A stretch of 64,000 bases of DNA from Hygrocybe punicea. Lineage: Eukaryota > Basidiomycota > Agaricomycetes > Agaricales > Hygrophoraceae. The stretch is from NCBI GenBank assembly GCA_963556145.1, contig OY744473.1, positions 310,001-374,000 on the forward strand, given 5' to 3'. The notes under the pieces were generated by a model. That model had not been told where the DNA came from, made no database searches, and saw only the letters and a program-made list of their open reading frames with translations. Both the position numbers and the translations under genes were made by a program. Within the stretch, counting starts at the first letter, position 1. Each line of letters begins with the position of its first letter. This document shows positions 22,762 through 33,384 of this stretch, piece after piece.

Positions 22762-25443
22762 TGTAGATGGCGGGTTCTGTGTGGCTTCGGAACTATATAA
22801 AGAAATATGATCCTAACCAAGGGGTAGTCAGCATAGAAGTGACTGTGGATAAGTCAGTGTCGGGAATAGTAGTAAAAGTAAAGGAATGTAAGTAAAAATA
22901 AAGCCGCCGCGTAAAACTGGACTAATAACGACGAAGCCGGCGATGAACGGAGTGAAAACGGACAAATAATAAAGAACCCGATGATGCCGATGGTGTCGGG
23001 TACGGCGGGTCGGGTCGGGTCGGGTCGGGTCGGGTCGGAAACGATGAACGAATATACGGAAACAACGATAAAGACGACGAAGTGAACTATAAAAAGCTAA
23101 GGATCTACGTGGACGAGCATTTGAAGGGATTAAAAGGTGATTCTGACTAAAGGGAAACAGGGACTAATGGTATCTTTTTTTGTACGGTGGAGTAGTTGTG
23201 CCTGGTCCATCACGTGACTTAGGTCTCACGGTTGGATCCCTTATGTAGGATTCCCTGTCTTAGTCTTAGTCCATCTCATGATATCCTATCCGATTCCGTC
23301 GTGACTTCCCCATTCGTGTGTGAGCAGCCTCGGACCCACTCCATCGTGGTGATGAGAGCACGATTCGACCCACGCAGCTAGACGAGACCACCACATTCCA
23401 CTTGCACCAAGACTTTTGCACAGATCCAGTGATTTTTCGAGAACAGAGAACCCCCCCGAGACCCCACCCACGCGATTCCCCGCAGCACCCCCATGAAAAA
23501 CCCTACAGAAGACAGTCTCCGAAAGCCCCAGTACCTCGTTCGCATCCTGCTACATGCCCCGCGACCACCCTCACGACTTTTCGCCCATCTTCACCATTCC
23601 GCACAGCCACCTCGCGCAGCCACGTCACCAACTGCATCCACCAAGAATCCGCCCACCCACGCGCACCCACAGCACCCTACCCTCGTTAAAACACCCCCAA
23701 GAGGTTGCTGAGCCGGACGACGTATCCAACAACGCCGTCGCGCAGCCAGGCGCACCCTCGATATCACAGTCCCCGTGTTCAACTTACCCTTTTTCATTAG
23801 GACACCCACAGGCGCGCTAATCAACACACAGACGCTCACGGTACCCCCGCGTTTGCACGAAAGCCCCACCTACCCCGTCCTAACCTGCGCTGTCCTCACC
23901 AACCCCGTTCCCACCCCCAACCATCCTTTGCCACGTCGCCCAACCGCCACGTCACCAAGTCGACTGGCGCACCTCGCCCGCGTCGGTACCTTCTTCCTTG
24001 ATCCCATGGGCCCAGCACAACACGCCCGCGCCAACTTTCTCGCGTGTAGAGCACTAGCACGGCCGCAACAGCCCATGCCCACGCGAATGACGCATCTGGC
24101 CCCACCCAGCACAACTCGACGACATACAACCCAACCACGCGCCCACAACCCCCACGCCGACTCGTTTCACGGCCCCATACGCCCATTCCCAACGCGATCA
24201 AACGCCCCCACGCAGGAACCGGGCGGCAAAGTCGCCCCAACACGAGCGGCACACCCCGCCCCACCATACCCCGTCCACACACGCACGGCCCCGCGTCCCA
24301 CACCCCTACACCTTCACGCACCACCACAACGGCCCATCCCCGCGATACGACAACCCCATACGACGTATCCGATGACGCAAGTCCATCCGCACCAAGCCCA
24401 TGGCCATATCCCCCACGGCCCCATGCACGGAACGTACCACGACGGCCGCACCCCAAACGGACACGTTCGCGGCCTCGCCCATGCATCGTATGGCGGCCCC
24501 ATGCACCCTCGCGTCGACCCATGTCCAGAGACCCACCTGCCGACCCCGCGCCGTGCCGTACCGCTTCCATTTCCACGTTCTACCACTTTGTCTCCACCTT
24601 TTTTTCACCATGACCCACCGTTACTAGATTCATATGGGGTAGACTAGTTTACACCTGCTTTTTGCTTCTTTGTGTGCTTTGCTTTGCATTCCCTTTCTGT
24701 TTCTTTTTGCTTTTCTTTCAGCTGTTTCTTTTTGTCTCTTTTGTTTTGTTTGTCTTTCACTAGCGATGAGGGCATCGCTACGGAGGAGAGGGGCACTTGG
24801 AGTAGTTGTGCCTGGTCCATCACGTGACTTAGGTCTCACGGTTGGATCCCTTATGTAGGATTCCCTGTCTTAGTCTTAGTCCATCTCATGATATCCTATC
24901 CGATTCCGTCGTGACTTCCCCATTCGTGTGTGAGCAGCCTCGGACCCACTCCAACGGTCATCGGGGACCGTTTTTATAGTACAGGAAACAGTAATCTACT
25001 TTCGGACATGTCTACTTCGGCCGATGGTAAGCTACAAAGAAAGGTTGGAATGGGGATGTGGAAAGGGGGGTTGCAAAGCAACGAAGACAGGAAATGGAGG
25101 GGAAAACAAATATGCAAGGAAAAGATCTAGAAAGTCCTACATATCTCCGAAAGGACGAGGGGATGCATAAATAAAGTAAATCCAAAGTCAGGGATTGAGT
25201 CCGAAGAGATCCATCTCCTGGAATTGGAACTCCGAGGCGTTTGAGGCTGCCAGATTTAGCCCAAAAGCGGCCGTCACAAAGCGGCATGTGTCGGGTTACG
25301 TTGGTCACGTCGGGTCACGTCACGTCACGTCACGTCACGTCGGGTTACGTCGGGTTCGAATGCAAGTCGAATGGCGGCATCGGGTTGGTCCGGATTCGTG
25401 ATATATCGATGATACGGACTCAGAGGGACGTCGACCCTCTACA
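22762..25443 (+). mobile_element. Solo LTR (family B) inside gag, with a nested miniature LTR element
   Basis: Starts TGTAGATGGCGGGTTC, ends CTCTACA, and is flanked by the 4-bp TSD ACGC (22758-22761 and 25444-25447). Its sequence matches the solo LTR at 52919-53445, which lacks about 360 bp of it and shows the uninterrupted form at the nested insertion. Without the nested element it is 912 bp. It includes a (CGGGT)n run at about 23008-23036 and a (CACGT)n run at about 25315-25340. Confidence 0.9.
23188..24953 (+). mobile_element. Miniature LTR retrotransposon (TRIM-like), 156-bp LTRs
   Basis: LTRs at 23188-23343 and 24798-24953 (TGGAGTAG...CACTCCA) and 4-bp TSD ACGG (23184-23187 and 24954-24957). 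Just inside the 5' LTR is TGGTGATGAGAG, a plausible primer binding site. Just inside the 3' LTR is GGAGGAGAGGGGCACT, a polypurine tract. The 1.45-kb interior is extremely C-rich on this strand and encodes no recognisable retroviral protein. The long frame at 23775-24647 is Pro/His/Thr-rich and probably only reflects the lack of stop codons in C-rich DNA. Same family as 49739-52083 and the solo LTR at 58179-58330. Confidence 0.9.
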
Positions 25444-25447
25444 ACGC

Positions 25448-26119
25448 ATTTCGCCCTTACCTCCCTCCAAGGATCCCAGATCCCCATTCAGTGTCAGATC
25501 AGGCCCATTATATCCAGAATCCAATCTACTCACTCAGCTTCGCATGGAAGCACCTCCTATTCACCCTCAATCACCCATTCAAGTGTATTCCTTCACCATC
25601 TCCAATGCTGGCTCCTCTCATCAGGACTTAGCTGCTGCAAGAATCTTAACAGCTGAGCCAGACCACATGTCTACATTTGATGTTCACATCAGTTTCCTCA
25701 AAGCTATTAGAGGATCCTTGGTTGAAGGCATTTGCAGAATTGGATTCAAGCTAGCCACCCCTGACTGGAGGGCCCTCATCAATGAAAGGCCTTCAAATGA
25801 CCCCGTCCGCTATTATTTCAACCACAAGTGTTTACTATTTCGGTTTCTGGAAGAAGGAGTTTCTGAAGGACTACCTGAACCTGCAACAGAGCATTTTAGG
25901 CCCCTTCACTTCACAGAGTCAAACCCTCTCCTTGAAGAAGAAGAAATCACCTTCCTCAAAAATTCCTCTATCATCTTTCGCTCCAATCGCCGCATGTTAC
26001 TCTCTGATGCTATCAATGCAGTCTTGGATATGTGCTTTCGCCGCCCTGAAGCAGTGGCAGATTTGCTTAAGGAAGGATATTTTGATCCTCCCAAATATCT
26101 CAAGTCCACAATTACTTAG
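25448..26119 (+). CDS. gag: Gag-protease polyprotein, segment 3 (C-terminus)
   Basis: Continues segment 2 in frame once the solo LTR and one TSD copy are removed. It ends at TAG 26117-26119. The three segments total 1993 residues. This part contains a globular-looking region (TFDVHISFLKAIRG, LATPDWRALI, LSDAINAVLDMCFR). I recognise no domain. Confidence 0.75.
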   Translation: MSPLPPSKDPRSPFSVRSGPLYPESNLLTQLRMEAPPIHPQSPIQVYSFTISNAGSSHQDLAAARILTAEPDHMSTFDVHISFLKAIRGSLVEGICRIGFKLATPDWRALINERPSNDPVRYYFNHKCLLFRFLEEGVSEGLPEPATEHFRPLHFTESNPLLEEEEITFLKNSSIIFRSNRRMLLSDAINAVLDMCFRRPEAVADLLKEGYFDPPKYLKSTIT

Positions 26120-26225
26120 TGATTTGTTTACTCTTGCAACAATATTTTTGCCCCTATGTCAAACCTCTCTTCTTTATATCTGTCTGTACTACATTTTATT
26201 ACTTGATGTGATAGTGTACAAGTTT

Positions 26226-26969
26226 ATATTTTCAAAGACTATTCAGGATTTGACATCCTTAGCCAGCCCTAGTATACCTGTGTACAAACAAACTGAACTG
26301 ACAAATATAACTTCTGTCAGACTGTATGAAGAGGACCCTCAAAATTCTAAGCATGAAGATAAGCCACTAGAACAATTCAGTGTATACTATGAGACTATTA
26401 AGGATAGCCAAGAAACAACTATGCCTATTTTAGTCTACCCAGAAGATGAAGACAATCAAGATTACAATCTTAATGAAGTACCAAATAAGCAAGAAAGTGC
26501 CTCAGAAGAAGCAGACTATTACTACATTATAGGAGAAGAAACCTTAATATGTGAAGAAGGAGACATTCTCATATCCCCTTGTGAAGAAACAGATAGTCAA
26601 GGATATCCATTAACACTTACAGCTTACAAAAGAGTGGACAAAAAAGTAAATCCTGTCCCTGGAACCTTTCCAGAAGATGCACGTGTTACAAGGAAATTTC
26701 CCTATGACCCTCTTTCCACATTACCACCACTTCCTATGATACCACCAGACTTCATACCTACAGAGAAGCTTACATCTGAACGTCTGAAGATACTCAAGAT
26801 AAACAATGATGGATTTCTTTGGCCAGAAGAAGAAAAATTATTTACTCACCTCTTGTCACTTAACCAAGATGCTATTGGCTTTGAAGATACTGAAAGAGGC
26901 ACACTTAAGGAATCTTACTTTTCACCATACATCATCCCTACTGTCCCACATGTACCCTGGGCATTTTGA
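26226..26969 (+). CDS. pol: Pol N-terminal segment up to in-frame stop
   Basis: A frame one register away from gag, rich in Glu/Asp/Pro, ending at TGA 26967-26969 immediately before the conserved NIPISPGLREKV segment that leads into RT. The downstream RT frame is the same frame, so this is one Pol broken by a single stop. Coding-like composition begins about 26226; the true start is not visible. Confidence 0.7.
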   Translation: MFSKTIQDLTSLASPSIPVYKQTELTNITSVRLYEEDPQNSKHEDKPLEQFSVYYETIKDSQETTMPILVYPEDEDNQDYNLNEVPNKQESASEEADYYYIIGEETLICEEGDILISPCEETDSQGYPLTLTAYKRVDKKVNPVPGTFPEDARVTRKFPYDPLSTLPPLPMIPPDFIPTEKLTSERLKILKINNDGFLWPEEEKLFTHLLSLNQDAIGFEDTERGTLKESYFSPYIIPTVPHVPWAF

Positions 26970-27005
26970 AATATTCCTATATCACCAGGACTTAGAGAAA
27001 AGGTC

Positions 27006-29456
27006 ATGGATGTTTTGAAGAGAAAAATAGATGCTGGTGTGTATGAACCAAGTCAATCCTCTTATAGGTCAAGATGGTTTTGTGTAAGCAAGAAGGATGG
27101 AAAACTTCGTATAGTCCATGATTTGCAACCTCTCAATGCAGTTACAATACGTGATGCAGGCCTTCCTCCAATACTAGATGAATTTGTAGAACCTTTCGCT
27201 GGTCGCCAATGCTATACAGTCTTCGATTTACTATGGGGATTTGATGCTAGGAAAGTACATCCTACATCTCGTGACCTCACTGCATTCATGACACCACTGG
27301 GATTACTTCGTCTCACATCACTTCCCACTGGATTCACAAATTCACCTGCAGAATTCCAACGTTGTATGTGCTTCATCCTTCAAGATGAAATCCCTCATAC
27401 TGCAAATAGCTTCATTGATGATTTACCTATAAAAGGACCTTCATCCATTTATCCTGATCAAGATGGAAGACCAGAAGTTTTACTAGAAAATCCAGGAATC
27501 AGAAGGTTTATTTGGGAGCACGCTCAAGATGTACATCGCATTATGCATCGCCTTGCTTGTGCAGGAATGACAATATCAGCTAAGAAGACACAACTTTGCC
27601 ACTCAAGTGTTGTGATCGTAGGACAGAAATGCACTCCGGAAGGACGTTGTCCTGATGATAGTAGAGTACAAAAGGTTTTGGACTGGCCCCCACTCAAGAC
27701 ACCCAAGGATGTTAGAGGCTTCCTAGGTCTCTGTGGAACAGTTCGCATTTGGATAGAAAATTATTCTGCACTAGCCAAGCCACTAGCAGAGTTATTCCAT
27801 AAAGGAGCAGAGTTTATATGGGATGAAAGAAGACAAGCAGCTTTCCAGGCATTGAAAGAAAAGGTTTCTTCAGCACCTGCACTCCGCTCTATTGATTATA
27901 CATCAGATAGACCCACATATTTATCAGTAGACAGTAGCCATATTGCTGCCGGTTTTATTTTATCACAAGAAGATGAAAATGGAAATCATCGCCCTGCTAG
28001 ATATGGTTCAATACCAATGAGTGAAAGAGAATCCAGATATTCACAGCCAAAACTGGAGTTATATGGACTATACCGTGCATTACGCCACTGGAGACTGTAT
28101 TTAATAGGAATAAAGAATCTACATATAGAGGTAGATGCCAAGTTTATAAAAGGCATGCTCAATGAACCAGATTTACAGCCCAATGCTGCCATAAACAGAT
28201 GGATTCAAGGAATTTTATTATTTGACTTCAAGCTTATTCAGGTACCTGCAACCCAGTTTAGGGGACCAGATGCACTTTCTCGCAGAGAGCTTGCAGATAA
28301 TGAAGAAATTGAAGAGCATGATGATTCATGGCTAGATGATATTGCCTTGCTTGTTCATGTTCCTGATCCACATGAAATAAGAAAATTTAGCTTCACTGTC
28401 CCTACCAAATTGCCATACAAGGCTACCACACTCCCTTCAAATAATGAAATTAAATTCCAACAGGACAAGATACTCATTCAAGTAAAACATTTTTTATCCA
28501 CATTGGAAATGCCTTCAACAGATACCTTGCAGGCAAGAAGAAGATTTCTGAAGAAAACTGGACAATTTTATTTAAAAGATGATAAACTGTTTAGAAGAAA
28601 TGGCCAGAAAATGCCTTCATTAGTGATTATGAATGCAAAGAAAAGAATCGCTATTCTCACTCAAGCTCATGAAAACCTAGGTCATAAAGGAGAACAAGCT
28701 GTGTTTGACTTAGTCAAACTTCGATTTTTTTGGCCTCATCTCAGAACAGATGTCCATTACCACATTTCATCATGTCATCAGTGTCAAATTAGGAGCTTGA
28801 AGAAAATCGAAATTTCCCCTACAATTTCTACCCCTACAGCAATTTTTCAAAAGGTATACATTGATGTAATGTTTATGCCACCTTCAGGAGGCTACCATTT
28901 CATTGTAGCAGCACGTGATGATTTATCAGGAGCAACTGAAGTAAAAGCTCTAAGATCAAACAATTCACACAACTTAGCAAAATTTTTCTGGGAACAGATC
29001 TATTGTCGCTATGGTGCCATTGAACATGTAGTTACTGATAATGGAGGAGAAGTCAAAGGAGCATTTGAGTCTCTGCTTAGAAGACTAGGAATTCCTCAAG
29101 TTCGCATATCACCCTACAATAAGCATGCAAATGGTGTAGTAGAAAGAGGACATTTTACTCTACGTGAAGCCATAGTCAAGTCCTGTGAAAAAGATAAGAC
29201 TGGAAAAATCAAGAATTGGCACAAGCACGTAGAGTTAGCATCATTTGCAGACCGAATTACAGTCAGCAGTGTTACTGGATACTCACCTTATTATCTACTC
29301 CATGGCACTCATCCTATACTTCCCTTTGACCTAACAGAAGCCACATTCATGGTTGAAGGTTTTTGCTCAGGACTTTCTACATCAGATTTGTTAGCACTCC
29401 GCATACGTCAGCTTGGAAGACATCAAGACAGACCCTCGTTACCTTGGCCCATATGA
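27006..29456 (+). CDS. pol: Pol: reverse transcriptase, RNase H, integrase
   Basis: An 816-residue open frame. RT has RSRWFCVSKKDG, LPTGFTNSPAEFQ and the active site FIDD (residues 136-139). RNase H follows with LSVDSSHIAAG. Integrase has the HHCC zinc domain (GHKG...HQCQIRS) and a D620, D678, E713 catalytic triad (the last two separated by 34 residues). It would copy element RNA to DNA and insert it. The start given is the first ATG after the premature stop at 26967; the real protein begins upstream. At its end a deletion fuses LRIRQLGRHQ to a downstream portion in another frame, so the last residues before 29456 are out of frame. Confidence 0.95.
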   Translation: MDVLKRKIDAGVYEPSQSSYRSRWFCVSKKDGKLRIVHDLQPLNAVTIRDAGLPPILDEFVEPFAGRQCYTVFDLLWGFDARKVHPTSRDLTAFMTPLGLLRLTSLPTGFTNSPAEFQRCMCFILQDEIPHTANSFIDDLPIKGPSSIYPDQDGRPEVLLENPGIRRFIWEHAQDVHRIMHRLACAGMTISAKKTQLCHSSVVIVGQKCTPEGRCPDDSRVQKVLDWPPLKTPKDVRGFLGLCGTVRIWIENYSALAKPLAELFHKGAEFIWDERRQAAFQALKEKVSSAPALRSIDYTSDRPTYLSVDSSHIAAGFILSQEDENGNHRPARYGSIPMSERESRYSQPKLELYGLYRALRHWRLYLIGIKNLHIEVDAKFIKGMLNEPDLQPNAAINRWIQGILLFDFKLIQVPATQFRGPDALSRRELADNEEIEEHDDSWLDDIALLVHVPDPHEIRKFSFTVPTKLPYKATTLPSNNEIKFQQDKILIQVKHFLSTLEMPSTDTLQARRRFLKKTGQFYLKDDKLFRRNGQKMPSLVIMNAKKRIAILTQAHENLGHKGEQAVFDLVKLRFFWPHLRTDVHYHISSCHQCQIRSLKKIEISPTISTPTAIFQKVYIDVMFMPPSGGYHFIVAARDDLSGATEVKALRSNNSHNLAKFFWEQIYCRYGAIEHVVTDNGGEVKGAFESLLRRLGIPQVRISPYNKHANGVVERGHFTLREAIVKSCEKDKTGKIKNWHKHVELASFADRITVSSVTGYSPYYLLHGTHPILPFDLTEATFMVEGFCSGLSTSDLLALRIRQLGRHQDRPSLPWPI

Positions 29457-30066
29457 AGTTGTCAGACAAACAAGAAGAGGAACTTATGTTTTAAAAGAAT
29501 TAGATGGTGCTGTGCATGCTGAGCATTATGCAGCATTTCGGATTTTACCATACATTTCTCGAACTGACCCTATCCTTTATGAAATAGCAGACCAGGAAGA
29601 TGAAGCTGCTGAAGTAGAGGATTGCTCAGTAAATCAGTTAATATCTCTTAGATCAGGAGACATCACAGATATTATTCTTGCCATCAAGCCAGAATTTGCT
29701 GCACACATTGCATCACGCACAAAGAATTTTGAATTTAGAAAATATCAAGTTCCAGCCACTGTCTGTCACATGTGGCTTTATGAAACAACGCCAATCAGTT
29801 CCATTACAGGTGTCATTACAGTTGGTTCAGTAAAAGTACCAGGAGAAGTCAATGACCCCTCAGGTCTTGGCAATGAAGACTTTGATGCAGGTTTAAAGTT
29901 GTCAAAATATGGTTATCCTATATATCATCTTCATCAGTTACCAGTACCACTATCCGCAGACCTACTCCAGAAAAGATACAATACTATTATTCCTCACCAC
30001 TATTGTATAGCCCCACACTCATTCATTCAAGAATTTCCTTTTTCTGCATTGATTCCAATATTCTAA
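29413..30066 (+). CDS. Pol C-terminal remnant with ASCH-like domain
   Basis: 217 codons in the frame offset from the integrase ORF. Residues 8-50 (PRYLGPYEVVRQT...KELDG) are the SH3-like end of fungal Gypsy integrases. Residues 87-195 resemble the ASCH/PUA-like RNA-binding fold: ILAIKPEFAAHIASR, then NFEFRKYQ, then MWLYETTPISSITGVI, then an EVNDPSGLGNEDFDAG segment. The domain would bind RNA in known relatives; its role in a retrotransposon is unknown to me. The frame offset and missing spacer before it show an internal deletion in Pol. In an intact relative I would expect it fused to Pol. Confidence 0.7.
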   Translation: MEDIKTDPRYLGPYEVVRQTRRGTYVLKELDGAVHAEHYAAFRILPYISRTDPILYEIADQEDEAAEVEDCSVNQLISLRSGDITDIILAIKPEFAAHIASRTKNFEFRKYQVPATVCHMWLYETTPISSITGVITVGSVKVPGEVNDPSGLGNEDFDAGLKLSKYGYPIYHLHQLPVPLSADLLQKRYNTIIPHHYCIAPHSFIQEFPFSALIPIF

Positions 30067-31179
30067 TACCTTTGGTGACTGAATATTCAGTTATATCCAA
30101 GGCCCCTATCCCTCATGTGATTTCCCGCTGCACACCCTCTTTTTCTATGCCCCATGCATTTTTATTGGCCGCTATTTTTACCTATGCACATGATTTCCCG
30201 TCACGCACCCTTTTTTTATGCTATCTAAACTGATTAGATAAATTTTATTTGTTTTATGATTTGCTGGTCATTTTTAAGTCAGACACACAAAGAAAATATA
30301 TATAACACTACAAAGTGATAATACAACCCCTCTCATCTAATAGTTGATGGACCCATTATATGAATACAATGATAATATATATAAAAAGACAAAACAAAAC
30401 AAAACAAAACAAAACAAAACAAAACAAAATGACAAGACATAATGAAATAGAAAATAGAATAAAAGGAAATACAACTGGTGTATGAATAGAAAGATAAAGA
30501 AATGGACGAACGACCGGTGACCCTCCACTCCCAGTAGTCCAGCAACTGAGTCCCACCCGAAAAATATAGCGCTCGCCCCTAGTTGAAACGGAGTGATGCT
30601 CAACATCACCCCCGGCCCGTCCATCCTCCAGACGAATTCGTTGTCAAATGATTGCAGCAGATAGTAGTAAGGAACGGCTAGATTTAGACCGTCTTATCTA
30701 CATGCCAATTATTCAGTAATGGTGAAAATTGAATATAAATATAAGAAGTTACTTAGCAGTTTTTCTTGAGTTTTTTCTTGAAGGGAGGATGGAGTGACCA
30801 TTCATAGCGTCGGATAGATTTTTTTTTTTTTACGATTTATTGCATAGTGGCATAGCAAGAAAAAGGAGTGGAGCACTACAGAACCATAGTGGCAGACTAG
30901 AGGAAAGAAAAGACGGATCGTGCAAATGTACAGCTATGACCCTGGAAAACACGTGACCGGCACATGTTTTCTCATGTGACCTGAGTAAACGGTCTAGACC
31001 AAATAAGCATTGGTACTATTGCAGATCTGTACCCGATACAGCTTCAAGACCCTGAAGAACCAAGGGAATGGTAAAATCCCGATTTGATCGATCATACAAC
31101 CTTAAATCAAATTTGAAATACATCATCCCAATATAGCAAGGCCAGGGCTAGTTTAGTTCTGGACCCACAGGGACCTATT
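30067..31179. other. Non-coding 3' region of the Gypsy element
   Basis: No convincing frame. Contains an (AAAAC)n microsatellite at about 30388-30428. The next ORF begins at 31180. Confidence 0.6.
30388..30428. repeat. (AAAAC)n microsatellite
   Basis: About eight tandem AAAAC units inside the Gypsy 3' region. Confidence 0.9.
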
Positions 31180-31908
31180 GTGACACAGCGTCCCACATTA
31201 GTATTGCTTGACCCACCATTCCGGTTCCCCCACAAATATTTTCCCTTAACGTCTCCTGTTACATCAACTGCACCGCTATTCCACTCAGCGCTTCAGCACT
31301 ACCAGACGCCCACATACCGTAATCCATATCATACTATGACATCATACTCCAGTCCTTCACCTTCTCCATCTATGGATATTCCTCTACGCCGTCTCGATTT
31401 ATCACGCTTATTTGATACTCCCACCAAATACGATACGGACTTCTTTACCAAACCAACTAGACCTGCTCGGACACCACCGCTACCCCCTTCGGAATCTGAC
31501 GAATACATCGATTTCGAATCTGTGAACGTACGAGGTGTTGACTGTCCGCCGCCGGACGATTTCGACTTTTTCATGGATAGTCTTCCCAACTTTCCTATGC
31601 CACCCACCACTGTCCCTTCGCAATCCATACCCTTAGACCCGGAGTTTAGAGAATGGTTCAAATCGCCTCCTTCATTTTCCACAAATCGTAATCACCCAAC
31701 TTCCTCTCGCCGCAATTGTTTCGAACGCCCTGCAATTCCGGCATTACTTCCTAAGCCGCTACAAAAGAAGCGCACTCGCCCTAAGTACCACCTCAAGGCG
31801 CTATTAAATGCTACGAAGAAGAACATGGATCGGTTAAAGGCAGAAGGAGTTGATGTACAAGATTGGGAGGAATTCTTTGGAAAGATGAAGAAGAAGTTAA
31901 AAGAATAG
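31180..31908 (+). CDS. Accessory ORF of the Gypsy element, unknown family
   Basis: 242 codons, with an alternative ATG (residue 52, MTSYSS...). The core at residues 105-170 has DEYIDFESVNVRG, PPPDDFDFFMDSL and EFREWFKSPPSFS. The C-terminus is Lys-rich and probably helical (KKNMDRLKAEGVDVQDWEEF). The core is clearly related to the ORF at 41742-42233 in an unrelated non-autonomous LTR element, so it is a real, selected protein. No domain is recognised. It sits between pol and the 3' LTR, where env or accessory genes of other LTR elements lie. Confidence 0.75.
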   Translation: MTQRPTLVLLDPPFRFPHKYFPLTSPVTSTAPLFHSALQHYQTPTYRNPYHTMTSYSSPSPSPSMDIPLRRLDLSRLFDTPTKYDTDFFTKPTRPARTPPLPPSESDEYIDFESVNVRGVDCPPPDDFDFFMDSLPNFPMPPTTVPSQSIPLDPEFREWFKSPPSFSTNRNHPTSSRRNCFERPAIPALLPKPLQKKRTRPKYHLKALLNATKKNMDRLKAEGVDVQDWEEFFGKMKKKLKE

Positions 31909-31995
31909 TAATAATGTAAAAGCTTCTTCTCAGATTAAAAAGTTGTTTTCTTTTGGTTTCAACTGGGGACAGTTGATTTAATTGTGTTGTGTGGA

Positions 31996-33384
31996 TGTCA
32001 TGACCCCAAGTGTTTTTGGGTGTAATGTCATGGGTTTACCATCGGACCACGGACTTAGATATTTAAGTGCAACACTATGGATGCACACCTACACTCATTA
32101 GTACCCATTCTATGCCTTTCCACATTACGCATGCTAGTGAACAGACACAAATAGCATATATGCTTACCTTTATATCATTTATTATGGCTTCACTAGTAAT
32201 GCCCAGACCTAGCCGTTTATGTATGGTGCACAGAGGCACATCCCCCACTCATTAGTATTTACTATATATTTCTCTGTATTGCGTGTGCAAGGAGACAAGC
32301 CCAACTAGCATTGTTACCTATATTAGCAGTAATGGATTGATTACAAATCTTGTTTACTTGTATTGATCAAAAGCGGCTCAGCTAGATAATGGGAAATGAT
32401 TAGATAAGATGTGAACAAGAGGATGATAAGATAATGATAAGATAGGATGCATCAGAGAGTGATTGTGATAGTCTGCTTACATAAAGACAATGGTCTATTG
32501 TTCTGAGCAGTCTATTGTTCTAAACAGTCCAAATGGAGATAGAGCCCATTGTTCACAGCCTCTTTGATGCCATCCATTGTTCTCATGACTCAGTCCCATT
32601 GTTCTCAGTCCCCCATTGTTCTCCAACAGTATAAATAGGGCCCCCAAATTCCAGAAGTCAGTAGGATTTCCCCCCTCACCACTCAGTAGTCACTCTTAGT
32701 TGGGTTCACACAGTGTGATCCCTCATTCTCTTAGTACTAGTAGTTACTCATTGTAGTAGCTAGTGCTTGCAATCCAGTCTAGTTCACTCTTATTCTATCA
32801 TTCTCTGAGTTCCCCTTGTCATCAAGGAGAATTCACCCAGTTCACTCAGTTCAATCAATTCATTAGTCAGCATTAGTCAGCTAGATACATTTCTAAGGTT
32901 AAGGTTTCATCCTAAATAGATACACTTCTAAGGTTAAGGTTTCATCCTAAACAAAACAGAGTATTCAAAAGGTATTAAAGATATCCCTGAACTAGTAGCC
33001 AATGTGCGTTTGAAGCTTCGGATTTAAGTCAGATATTATAATACCCAGAGATACTCTTGATTGAATAGGCCCTGTAGCCAAAACCATCCATATTCAACTG
33101 GTGAATATTGTTATCAGTATTCATTAGTTCATATTTTTATATTCCAGTAGTGAATATTATTATTTCCAGTACATCACACACCCAATTGCTATTCATACCT
33201 ACTCAAAGTCTCAATTCTGAATTGAAGAGACCTCACTATTACATTCTATTGATTCATATAGTACATATACCCACAAACCCCTTCCTGATAAGTTATTTAG
33301 ATATTAAAAACCCACGAACAACAAGAAGGTACCTGAACAAAGTCAACTCCGGTAATTCTTGGTGAAACAAACATTCACATAACA
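31996..33384 (+). repeat. 3' LTR of the Gypsy element
   Basis: 1389 bp, the partner of 14626-16031. It lacks one 17-bp repeat unit near 32600 and carries a handful of substitutions, implying an old but not ancient insertion. Confidence 0.95.

Larger units (their letters stand above)
14626..33384 (+). mobile_element. Ty3/Gypsy LTR retrotransposon, nested and degenerate
   Basis: Two LTRs begin TGTCATGACCCC and end CACATAACA (1406 and 1389 bp). They differ by a 17-bp indel in a short tandem repeat and under ten substitutions that I noticed. Internal order is Gag with zinc knuckle, aspartic protease, long acidic tail, RT, RNase H, integrase, ASCH-like domain and an accessory ORF, so this is Gypsy order (RT before IN). 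Two later insertions (19260-20604 and 22762-25443) split the Gag frame. The element is dead: Pol has an in-frame stop and an internal deletion. The flanking pentamers GCTGC (14621-14625) and CCGTG (33385-33389) do not match, so no TSD is visible. Confidence 0.92.

Noticed and set aside
23775..24647. 290-codon Pro/His-rich frame
   Set aside because: Same compositional reason; the sister element has a different unrelated frame in this position.
26120..26225. Hydrophobic segment in the Pol frame upstream of 26226
   Set aside because: Overlaps the end of gag and the gap after it; the hydrophobicity comes from T-rich DNA, and no homologous Pol begins this way.
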